Shown piece by piece: positions 12,702 through 23,439 of a stretch of 64,000 nt of DNA; position 1 is the first letter of the stretch, and the number at the start of each line of letters is the position of its first letter. The translations under genes were made by a program, and so were the position numbers. A model generated the notes under the pieces. It ran no database searches, was not told the origin of the DNA, and worked only from the letters and a program-made list of their open reading frames with translations. Origin of the DNA: Gonapodya sp. JEL0774 (lineage: Eukaryota; Monoblepharomycota; Monoblepharidomycetes; Monoblepharidales; Gonapodyaceae); contig JADIIX010000032.1 of assembly GCA_027604505.1 (NCBI GenBank), positions 1 through 64,000 on the forward strand, written 5' to 3'.

Positions 12702-14892
12702 ATGCCCGCCCAAGACATCACTGCCCAGTTTGTGACGGCCCTCCAATCGAATCTGGATGCGCATCGAGCGTCACGAAATGGAAAAATAGGTGATCGGGGT
12801 TCGGCTGGTGGCCATACCGGGACAACGGAGATTCAAACCATCCAGCTTCACCCGAGAAGCAAACGAGCCGGGAACGAAGACCCATTCACTAAGGAAGCAT
12901 ATCGAATTGTAAGCCTTGGTGTAAACCTTGTTGCGTTTCACTCTCGTTGGTGCTTTCACTTCAATTCTAATGTTCTTGCCCTTTCTCGAACTTATAATGG
13001 ATAACGCGACAGGGGCAGACAATCCACATTCTGCGCGCCTTTCTCGCTGCAATACGTATCCCATACCTCCGCGTCTCCTCTAGCTCTTTTGCAAACCATG
13101 CCCCACTCCCAAGTCGCCCTGTTCAGCCCGTGACCGTTCCCTTACTCACATTTGACTTGGACTCCGACATTGATGCAAACGTAGGAAGCGTTGGAAGGCA
13201 ATTGAAGACAATCGAAGTGAGGGAGGTGACCGAGGCCATGAGGGATGAAATCGACGCGCAAGTGGTAGTTTTCTTAAAGAAGGGCTTGGAGATGGTTGGA
13301 AATCTCAAAGTTGCATTAGGTGAGCTGCGAGCTGTGAATGAAGTGTGAACGAAACGTCAGATCTTGCCAATACTGGGAGGACGCCGTGAACAATCATCCA
13401 CCGTCGGCGCAAGTCCAGCTCTTGAAGATCCGGGCGATGCGGCACGACCATTGGTGACTTCGCTGCCAGTGTTCTAGGAGGCGGAAAGTTGAGGAGGCTG
13501 TGGTGATGGATACAGCAGGTTCGAAACGTTCGTGACCAAGAGAGGTACTCCGGGGACGCCGCGGGATTCGTTCTGACCACCATCTTTGCAATGGATGAAT
13601 TCGCTTACTGAGTGCTCCGTCTGGGGACGGTGTTTGCAGCGTTGAGCTTGCTGGATGCTTCAAAATAGGGCTGAGCAGGAGGCCCCGCCTTACTCTATCT
13701 CCTCGCCCACACAGATGAATCCCTTCCACCTCCCCTGCCCACTCTCCCTTCGTTCGCCTCACTTCTTCCCGCCGACTCCGCTAGTGCTCAACCACCCGCA
13801 CCGCCAACACCAACCGTTCGGGATCACCGTCTTGCAGTTCTATGGCATCTTGAGCACCAGCTCATGCTGGCGGCGAAGGCACAGAAAGAGATGAGAGACA
13901 TTTGGAACGAGAAAGAGGCGAAGAGAAGAGAGATGTGAGTTTTTAATGACAAGAATTTCGACTTGTCTATGTTCGGGAACCTGCTTCCTTTTTTTGTGAA
14001 TCTGATCATTCGAACTTTTGCAAGCTTTGAGCCTCGAATCTACGATCCCTTGATAGTCAAACCTGTGAAAAAAAATCCACCGCCTTCCGCCACCTCTCCG
14101 TCTCGAGTTCCCACACCATTCTCCGACGGTCCAACAGAAGTGCGTTCGTCTTCGTCACCACCTGGCCGCTTCCCTTCCTCTTCATCAACATCTCCAGCTA
14201 TGGATCCTAATGTTGACCCCATCTCCAGGGTTTCTACGTCATCCCGATTTGATTCGAACAGTGGAGAGGAAGGTTCTGTAGCTGAGAAGGAAAAGGACTT
14301 TGCCCGCTTATTTGACAGCCACTCCGGTGAGCGTTCCTCGGAGAGCGGTTGGGGCTTACGTCAGAGGAATGCAGCCCGGGCAAGGAGTGGAGCTACGGCC
14401 AACTGGGATATCACAGACACTTACACCAACAACTCGTCGTTGCCTCCGGAGCCGGCGATCGACACTGAACGTGATGACGACTTCCTTGCCTCACTCACGT
14501 CTGAAGAGCTTCAATTGCTCGAACAAGAACAAGAGCTGCTTGCCGCCGAATTACACGGACGCACCCAAGCGGCCATGGATGTTGCCCAGACTGTGAGCGA
14601 GATTGCCCAGATGCAAGCGCAAATGGCGCAGCATCTAGAAGCGCAAGATGTGAGTCGGCCACGGCTCACCACAACCTTTCTTTTGAGGCTACATCACCTC
14701 GATGTGTTTTGTTCTTCTTAGGAAACCGTCAGCCGGGTGTACATGGAAACCCATACCACCGTTGCCACTCTCGCCAAGGCCAATGAATACCTTCGTAGTG
14801 CAGTGATGACGGGTTCCGACTTGACGATGATGGCAATTGTTTTTTTCTGGGTTATGGCCTTTGTGGTCCTTTTCTTGGACTGGTATGGATAG
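12702..14892 (+). CDS. syntaxin-18/Ufe1-like ER t-SNARE
   Basis: Exons 12702-12908, 13013-13319, 13715-13934, 14025-14649 and 14722-14892 sum to 1530 nt, 509 residues. The N-terminus (DITAQFVTALQ, then EDPFTKEAYRI) and the helical block around RDHRLAVLWHLEHQLM are typical of syntaxin-18/Ufe1. A Ser/Pro-rich linker follows, then the SNARE helix (roughly DVAQTVSEIAQMQAQMAQ through KANEYLRSA) and a C-terminal anchor (MAIVFFWVMAFVVLFLDWYG). Ufe1 accepts Golgi-derived COPI vesicles at the ER. Intron 2 (13320-13714, 395 nt) is far longer than its neighbours; its acceptor follows a pyrimidine tract and keeps frame, but a small missed exon inside cannot be excluded. Confidence 0.82.
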
Positions 14893-15086
14893 TGAGGAGT
14901 GTGAGTAGCTGGTAATTGTACTAGTACTGTATTGAAAATACCTGGAGATGGAGGACGAGATGCGAAATTGTAAATTCTGGAACCCCATCATATACGCGCA
15001 GTCGAATCCATGAAGTGCCAGTATAATTATTAACAAATACTTCCTCACTATATATAGGTAAAACATTGTACTAGGCCGAGTCGTGA

Positions 15087-17905
15087 TCAAACGTCTGCCA
15101 CAACCTTCTCCTCGATAGCCTCCTTCTCGTGAGTGTCGATGGGAATGCCTTGCGCCTCCATCCTCTTCCGAGCGAGGCTGTTCTGGTATCGCAGAGCAAG
15201 GGGAATGCAAGCGTACAAGCCGACCCCAACACCGAAGACAACACCGGCGATGGTTAGACCCGGAACGTACTACAGAAGAATATTTCGACATGAGTACGAG
15301 AATCATTATGTGAAAATAGAGGCTGAGAAGACTTACGAGCGGACCATCGCTCTTGGGGAAGAGGAAGGGAGCGGCTATAAGAGAGGGGATGCTTAAGCTT
15401 CTTCCGAAGTGGAATCAATGGAGATGAGCCAACACGCACAAATCTGAGAGACGGCTTGACTGATTAGAACGGCACTGATTCCCAGACCGGCTTGCGTTGA
15501 ACCTCTCAAGGTGCTTTGTCGGAACTGCAACAACGTGTGATGTAAGTTAGTAAAAGTAATAGAACAGAAACTAAAACACGAGTGTTACTACTCACGTTAA
15601 TCAGAACTGGTTGCGACCCGGACTGGATACCAATACCAAAGAACATCAAGTAACGAGCCCAGTTAGGCATGAAACCTGGGTTAGTGTCGGTCGGGGGGTT
15701 CTTGGCCGCCGTAACGAGAAGTGCCACCGAGATCGTGCAAATAATGGACGGGACTATGAACAGTAGCACGAAGTTAGAGTTCAATATAGAGGCTTTTAGA
15801 GTTGGAAGGTGAAAACTTACTCAACCCGTGCCATACACGCTCGCGGGTGTAATCGGAGTGCCAAGCGGGAACGCCGTACGTGAGGATACCTAAACGGCAA
15901 ATGCATGGTAAGAATCAAATAAAAATAACTTGAGCAATATTTCGCGTACCCCAGAAGCTTGGGAATGCGCTGAACAGATTTTGTTGAACCGAAGTCGTGA
16001 AACCCATTCCTGACAGAATCGAGGGGAGGAAGTTGGAAGTTCCCACGATACCGAACGACATGCAGAAGAAGCTAGCCATGAACTAAAAACATTGTGCGAA
16101 GTCATTAGCTCAAATACAAATACAGCAAAAGGAGAGCCATGGGTCGTTTTGTACGTACGAGCCACTGAGCTGGTTGCAAGAACAGTGTGATGGCTTCGTC
16201 GAGAACAAAGTTCTTATCGTGCATGGTGGGTGCGTTTTTGGGTAGTCGGATGATGGCGACGTTTTGCTCTTCCGGGGTCTTATTAAAATCCGAACCAATA
16301 AGCATGGTGAAATTAGGGGACACTGCAGTCAGCGTTTGTCTCACCAGGTATGTCGTGGGGCTGTGCGGAAATTCCGGAAGCAACAAGTAGACAGCGATAC
16401 CGATAAGAATGGCTGGAATGCCCTTTTTTGTCCAGCGATCGAGTGTTAGGTTGAGCGGATCCCAAACAACCACCTGCATCAACCCACTTCGATGATGAAC
16501 ACCCATTGCCAAGACTTCAGTCCTGCAAGACTGGAGAGGAACCTCGGATCAGTACTTGCCCCCCTTTCCCGACACTCAAGCTTTGAGTCAACTCACCCGT
16601 TCATGCGACCCAACCCGATGGCGGCCAATCCTGATACTCCTCCACCAACACTGACGGCGGTGTAGAAGAGAGCGTTTCGTGTAGCGCGCTCGGTGGGTTT
16701 GTACCAGAAAGTGAAGTAGCTTGGTTGGGGGGCGTTTGTTACTTGGATATTCCCGACGAAGAGCAGACTATTCTACCACTACCACTCACTAGAACACTCC
16801 TGGAATCAGACCAGCCTCGCAGAGACCGAGAACAAAACGGGCGGCAAGCAATCCTGGGAATCAGCCGCAACTTGTGAGCGAAGGGCCTCAGTGAGCGTCA
16901 TCTTCATTCATAAGACTCACCAGCTGTGTTGGTGACGGCGGCCATGCACATGACGACAATGCCCCAAGAGACAATGATCCGAGCGAGCCAGAAACGGGCG
17001 GAGAATTTTTTCTTTTGTTTTAGTACGGTGTATGGTAAGAGAATTGATGCGAACGCAACAGTTCCATAACATTGATAGAGAGCAACACCTACCAAGGCAA
17101 TGTTGGAAGGCGCTTCAGCAACAAGGAAGCCATAGTAGGGAAGGGCAATGGCCCAATTCCAGTTGTTGCCGTCAATGCCGAGAGATGTCTCGATAGCATC
17201 GGGTGTTCCTCCTTCGAGGACACGGACGTTGGCAAGATTCTAGAGCATGAACAAACGACATGAGTCTGAATAGCATACGGACACAGTGGCTATCAGGATA
17301 TGACTCACTGCTCGGTCCTGTGTAATAGTTCATCGGAGTCGTTCAACACCACGAGTGTGAATGTCATTAGGACTTGCAAATAGCGGGATCATTGTTCTGC
17401 GCGGAACCCACAATGTACGCAATGAAGAACACAAGCCATACAAGTGGCATAACTAAAAACAGTAAAGAACGTGAGTCATCAACACTCGAAATGAGAAAGT
17501 GGGGCGATTCAACGTACTCCTCAAATCCAACTTCCGGACCAGCTTCTTCTCCACTTCCGGATCCCATGTTACGGGGGGCAGCTGAAGGGTTGAAAATCTT
17601 TATAGTTCGCTACTGTTTGTGCTGATGAAGTGCCGGACTGCAATGTACTCACGAGCTTGTCCTCCTCCGTCACAACGTTGTCCCCAACCTTTGCAGGCCT
17701 CCAGAAGTTCCGGATATCATACGAGCCAGTCTCCACCAAGTAATCCACACTAGCGAAATGGGGGAGGCAGTTATGAGAGACATCATTTGGAATCGATAGT
17801 CGTTGTTTCCGTCCGTTGTGTTTGGGCTCTCGGCCAGTCCTTTTGCCTTGGCCCTCCCAGTTGGGTGCACAATCGTCGATGGTCCACTTACGCCCACTGA
17901 ACCAT
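15087..17905 (-). CDS. MFS transporter, anion:cation symporter type (Tna1/Dal5-like)
   Basis: Eighteen exons sum to 1557 nt, 518 residues. On the minus strand: 17905-17892, 17749-17653, 17581-17518, 17452-17412, 17317-17309, 17239-17093, 17011-16921, 16853-16790, 16719-16597, 16530-16488, 16422-16345, 16278-16159, 16082-15950, 15889-15821, 15753-15596, 15524-15440, 15374-15337, 15269-15087. Family hallmarks are RKLDLRIMPLVWLVFF, YIDRANLAN, APSNIAL, FSARFWLARIIVSWG, RFVLGLCEAG, WVFIIEGIPA and TPEEQNVAIIRLP. Relatives import organic anions or vitamins such as nicotinate, allantoate or pantothenate with protons across the plasma membrane. Exon 1 is 14 nt and exon 5 only 9 nt. The substrate is not inferable. 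Confidence 0.85.
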
Positions 17906-19484
17906 TGTGTTCCCGAATAGAATGAGTTCCAAGTTATTGGGCCGTGTTACTTTATTACTTCGAGCGGGCTATATGTACTGCCGACATGACAAGCGAGGGT
18001 CCTATACAAAAAAGACACCGAACGCCCTTCACCTTTCCGAGGCGCCAATTTTCTTCTTATTTTCCCGCGCTCGGAAACGGTCATTATATGTATGCACTCG
18101 AGTCCTGCGATTCGGTCATTTCGCAGTTCTTTCCAGAATCACCGATTGTGATTGTCTTGGCTGTCCCTGTCGGTCCCTGGCGTTTCTACCTAGCTCGGTT
18201 TTACTCAATGTTTATTCTATACTGTGATAATGTAAACAACCACAGAGAGCGTCTCTTCCTGTAATTAGAGACATTACCGGGGATTTCCATCACTTTCAAT
18301 GGTGTTCAAGAAGAACACGTCGTTGGAGGAAGTGGAAGTACCAATCAAACCTGAGAATCGGATAGGAAGAAAAATTCATTTTTCGATCCATTCCTGTAAC
18401 CCATGTGAACAGAACTGTACAACTTTTTGTCTCTCAAACTGTTCGGGCGCCCATCTGCACCCATCCCCGCCCAAGGCCCGGACTGTGGACGTCTCCCCGC
18501 AGTAATCGAGGGAGAAAAGGCCGAGGAATGCACATCGGACAATTTTATTATATTTGGCAAACGCAATATGTGTGCACATCAGGTGCTACATAGTATACAT
18601 GACTCATGGGATATGTATGTATTGACGACGTGCAGAAATCTGATGGGTTATTGTAAAGTGCCGAGCTCAACAGAACCTGCATCAAGTCCAGAAAGACCTC
18701 AGAAAAGTCCAGCAGGCAGAGCAGGTTGCGATGTCCGATGCATTTTGAGTCCGCAACTTGCAATCGGAAGCTGTTATACCGCGGGTGGGTGTGACAGGGA
18801 TCGGCGAACAACCACAGGGAGAGAGGGAGAGGAACAGCTGCACAGGCAATACGGATATACAATCAGACCATGTCCATCTACTGAAGCACTGGTGTCCAGT
18901 TGTGGGGTACACTGAGTGGCCCGACAGATACGTTGGCGCCGGGGCATTATTATCTGTCTCCACCAAGTTATCCGACTCTGCTAGCACCATGTGTCGGCCA
19001 AAACACAAAGCACTAATGTGTCAGACCATCCACCGAGGACGGACACGAATCATCGAAAATAGTCCCCTACGTTCTCGTTCATGTGATAAGCACAGAGAGG
19101 TGTCCGTCAAAGTACTTTCCGTGTGAAGTCAGGCGGCTCATTCGCAGAGCACATTGGCGCGACCAAGTCGGCATAGGAGGAAATACCTTGTTTATGAGGA
19201 TCTCAGAAATGCGCGAGTTGTTGAAAGGTCAATGTGCTGCAAATCAGGCCTTCGTGTGAACTGAAACACAGTCCTCTGCAAGCAAACTTCATGAATTGGC
19301 GGTGTCGGCGTTACGTCACATGCTTATCAATCATAACGTGTGACACATGATGTGGCCGGTGGCTCGGCGATGAATGGATCGCTGTACAAATTGAGGATTG
19401 AATCAGTCGTTGGTGTCTTATGTAATTGGTCGGTGGTGTTTGTCGGTGTTGGCAGTTGGGGCCGGTTGCTCTTATTTTGTACAC
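17906..19484. other. gene-poor interval, no gene recognised
   Basis: About 1.6 kb between divergent genes. The largest frame (18427-18915, plus) has no domain and no hydrophobic or compositional signature that would support a gene. No inverted or direct terminal repeats were noticed. Confidence 0.45.
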
Positions 19485-21717
19485 ATGTCAACCACACGTC
19501 ACGTCTCAACGCCAATCCAACCAGAGCGCCGTCGACAATCCTTGCAATCCATTCTGCTGTCCTCCACGTCCGCATCGTTATGGGGTTACCTCGCTGGCGT
19601 CGCGCTATCGCTCGTCCCCTCCGTTTTGCGCCTGATTCTCCGCCAGCTGCGAGCGACTGCCGTGGAAATAACAAAACTGAATGCGACAAAGCGAGCCAGA
19701 GCCGTCGCGGTAGCGCGGTTGATGGCGACCCTTGGAAAAGGGGTAGCGCTGCTGGTCAAGGGTGGACTCAGGGGGAACAAACCAGGACTGGCAATCGCCA
19801 TTGTGATGGGCGGCGGGAGACTTTTAGAACCGGGACTAGTGGCACTCGCGAGGAGGTGGAGGAGCGGGGGGACAGGACAAGCTCAAGGGACGGACTCTGT
19901 GCTCATCCCAACCAAGTCGGTGGGAGACGCCCCGTTTCCCTCGACGAACGGAAATGAAAAACGACAAAGTATTGTCGTGGGGCAGACCAGGGTGGCAAAA
20001 GCCACTGCAAATGGAAATGGTACAAACTTGGGAAACGGAAAACCACTTCCTCCCTCACAATGCGGTCATGAACCCAGCACCTCCGCAACCTCAGCACAAC
20101 CCTCCTCTCTATCTCCCGAATCTAACTCAGTGCCTCTTACTGCGTCTGCAATGTCTTCCAACGCATCCCTTATTCCCTTCGTGGCCTTCGCACTCCCGGC
20201 GCTCGTGGCATTCCCTCTCCTCCCTCCTCGTGCTCTCACTGAAACTTCGCTAACGGCCATAGCCACCGCAGCAGATGTGATTGTGGGATGGGATGCGGTT
20301 GGAGGAGCGTGCCGGAGGTGGGCAATTGGATGTGGTGTTCCCGAGCTCGTTCTGGACAATTGCGAGTGAGTAAACCATAGTTATTCTTTACGCGAGATGT
20401 GAGGTGACGGTGAGAGCCAAACGCAAAACGGTGGGGTCTCTCACTCTAGCGGTGTCGCAGGATGAAGGAGGACCCTTCGCTGCGTCGCTTGTGTCAGACT
20501 CCTTCTCCACCAGACCCTCTCATTGCACTTCATTTCGTGTCGCTGGTTCCACTCACAACCCCGTCCCTCAGAACCGCAGCCTTTACATTATGCACAACCC
20601 CAATCATGTTTTCCTGGTTCTACGCGCCTCACGCTCTGCCACGGTGGGTTCTCTCTTCCTTCGACAGCTGGCCGACCCTTACACTGAATTGTGCTGATCT
20701 TCCTCACTGTGTATACGCTCCCATCTCCTCTAGCGGTCTCTCCTCGTTCATCACACATCTCTCACACATCTCCCCTCTCTTCCTCCTCGCCCTCCGCAAC
20801 CTCCACCTGGGCACAATGGTTTACGGACAATCGACACCGGACCAGATGTTCCTCGTCCCCTTGGCTCAAAGGCATGGTTTTCCGGAATGGTGGGGTGATC
20901 CAGGAAAAGTAGACATGTTCCCGTGTGAGATGGTCCACGGTGGGAACTGGGGCTGCGGGGAAAATATCGGGAGAAGGGCAGTCGCTGGAGGGTGGGGTGG
21001 CTTTCAGGTATGTCACGATGTCCTTCCCACACATATAGGCTTCTCTGTTCAATCCTCAATCTACTGCTCCCCGCCGTCTCTCAGCTCCTTCTGCCGATCA
21101 ACGGTGCTTCCTTTGTGTTCCGCCTTCTCCGTCGACCTTCTCTCTTCCGTTCCCCCGCCGAACTTCTTTCAGCCCTCCTCGCGTTGGTCGTGTCTTCGGC
21201 CCGATCGGGCGTTTTCCTTGCGGTCTTTGTTGCACTCGTGTGGACACCTATATGTGGGCTGCGGAGTTACGTACTGCCACGCGGAGCTGCCGACGTGGAA
21301 GTTTGGGGTCCGCTCCTCGGGTGAGTGCTTTTCGCTCGGGCGTTTTGGTTTCGGTTGCCCTGACTTGCCCGCACCATCAATACCATCAATGCCGCGTTTA
21401 GATCGGCATTAGCATCTCTTTCGCTTCCAATTGAACACCCATCGCGCCGCCACGAGCTCGTCCTTTTCTCCCTCCCTCGTGCGATTTCAGCTTCGTGGGT
21501 CATATTAACGTCCTCGTCATTCTCGCCACGCTCGATATCAAGCGTTCCAAGAAACCAAGTCAGAGCGGTGGAGAAAATGTTGGAAGTCGTGGGGGGAGCG
21601 GTTGCCTGTGGGGTGCTTTCGGTAGGTTGGAGAGCGGGTGGATTCAGGGTCAGAGGGTGGCGGAGGACAGCGGTAAAGTGGGTATTTGGTGGAGTCGAAG
21701 GAGAAGAGTCGTCATGA
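19485..21717 (+). CDS. TMEM135-like multi-pass membrane protein
   Basis: Exons 19485-20365, 20461-20643, 20734-21007, 21085-21320 and 21402-21717 sum to 1890 nt, 629 residues. The N-terminal part has hydrophobic segments (LWGYLAGVALSLVPSVLRL, LIPFVAFALPALVAFPLL). The middle has TPIMFSWFYAPHALPR and FPCEMVHGGNWGC, which resembles the Cys-x-x-His...Cys motif of TMEM135/peroxisomal membrane proteins. The C-terminal part has SARSGVFLAVFVALVW and EHPSRRHELVLFSLPRAISA. TMEM135 relatives act in peroxisome and mitochondrial lipid homeostasis. The call rests on motif order, so a different membrane family is possible. The acceptor of exon 3 is not certain: an AG near 20665 also keeps frame. The ATG at 20462 sits inside exon 2 and is not the start. 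Confidence 0.6.
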
Positions 21718-22140
21718 GAGGAGTGGACGTGGAAAGCGAGTGGTTAAGACAGCTGCACATGCTAGGGAGCGGTAGGTCACTGGTTTCCGGTAGTGCGAAC
21801 GTTTTTACATCTAGGTGCACATGATCATTGATATGGGTCAGACGTTCAACTAATGTAAATTTTTCTGATAACTAATTAATATTCTCGCACATTGACTCGG
21901 TTTCGGGTTGTGATTATGGTTTTTGGTGCTGTATGGGGACTACTTTCTCGACGGGACTATCCACCCCATTATTCTTCCGAACAGCGATCTCTCGATCGGT
22001 ACTGCTTCATGTTCATCATCGTCCAGTCCTTGTAATCCACCAACCGGATATCCTGGAAGGATGTTTTGGGTGGAAGATTGACCCATGAGAAACTACACCA
22101 AGGATCCGCAGAACTCGTTCCAGAACCACCATTCCAGATA

Positions 22141-23391
22141 CTACTCACGCTTTCTCCACTCAGATGGCTCTACATATTTATTTCCAAGCGCCCATATTCC
22201 TTTCTTCGCCGACCTATGATGAGAGGGTTTTGCATTGTGAAATAACAGTGGGCGGTGATATCGCATCTTGTCATGCGAAACTCACTTGGCCTTTCCCTCT
22301 GCCGCCTTCAGGAGTGCGTCCCTATCACCGGAAGTCTTGTCATAATCTGTGCGAGCAGAGGCAAAGCCTGAGCTGATGGAGCGACAGGGGGAGTCCCATA
22401 ATAGAGGGTGCCGACATGGTGTATAACGCCGTTCACACAAAATCATTCAGTACGGCAGACAGCCAACACATTTTCGTTCCCAACTCGCTCGAGTTTGTCC
22501 TCACCTAACCATCTCGAGTCCAACGTCCGTCCTCCACCATCGGGGACCTCTCCAAACGATCCCAACCACTCTCCCGTATCTGTCCTTTGCCATTGGTTTA
22601 ATGATGACCCGCCGACCCAAGACCAGTCTAGCAAGGTGGGATCGAGATTCGGATCCGAGCGGCTGTCCCGGAGTCCCAAAGTGCGGCAGTTCGGGGGCGT
22701 CGATTGACGCGAGGCGGATGGGGATTGTACCGGCTGCCCTGAGAGCTATAGTTGCCAGTCAGTTCAGTGTGTTTTGACGATACAAGGTTACTTCGTCATG
22801 GGAGGCAGACCTTGCGCACTTTTTGGAGGTTTCCGATGCAGAAAGTTTGTGTTATAGAACCGAATGGTATCGCCATCAGAGACCTTAGAAAATACAGAGC
22901 AATGAGGCCGAGGTCAATGTTTGATGAACCTTGTGGGCTTGGAATCCACCCAAGTTAGCGATAATTTTGTAGGTTGACAGCGACAATTGCCATCGATCGC
23001 CATCCAATTCTTGGCAATTGGCACTCATCGTCAAGTTTTGCGTCTAAGATCGCTCAAGTGTGATTCCATTCCTGCGCCCGGGAGGAAACAACAGGAGCTG
23101 TCACCTCCAAGAGCTCACTTTGGTAACATATCCCCGCAACAGAACGCCACGCTTGATGAAATCGCTCGTCAAGTATTCCGCGCTGGGGAATCTTCTGAAT
23201 CCATGGTATGCCACGAAGGATAAACCTCCTAGGGCCAAGACTCCAACACCGCCCGCAAAGTACAACAAATCTTCATCGATTTCGAGCTGTTCACGGGTCG
23301 AAAACGGTGTTGCAATGGGCAGTGCAATCGCTTGAGTGGAACCCGGAGCAGGAGCCCTCCGTGTTTGTGTTTGTGATGAATGAGTGCTCAT
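22141..23391 (-). CDS. LCL3-like endonuclease, SNase/thermonuclease domain
   Basis: Exons on the minus strand 23391-23119, 22883-22792, 22738-22505, 22372-22286 and 22213-22141 sum to 759 nt, 252 residues, the usual size. An N-terminal transmembrane segment (LLYFAGGVGVLALGGLSFVAY) is followed by FRRFPSAEYLTSDFIKRG, VSDGDTIRFYNT, IRLASIDAPELPHFG, KDRYGRVVGIVW, DVGLEMV and KSAKKGIWALG. This is the SNase fold with its catalytic Arg, Glu and Arg positions represented. LCL3 proteins are membrane-anchored, in yeast at mitochondria. Introns 1 and 3 (235 and 132 nt) are longer than average. The start lies 48 bp downstream of the S9 peptidase stop, on the same strand. A GT after the proposed last codons could allow a longer C-terminus. 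Confidence 0.82.
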
Positions 23392-23439
23392 TGTTGCGTG
23401 GTCATCGTCATAACAGACAAACAATTTATGTAACATTGG

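Noticed and set aside
13394-13762. 122-codon minus-strand frame in and beyond the long intron of the SNARE gene
   Set aside because: No domain, and it overlaps the acceptor and third exon of the SNARE; treated as chance.
18427-18915. 162-codon plus-strand frame in the 18-kb gap
   Set aside because: No motif, no splice partners and a competing minus frame; insufficient support.
19327-19689. minus-strand frame overlapping the 5' end of the TMEM135-like gene
   Set aside because: Antisense to the hydrophobic N-terminus of that gene; no independent signal.
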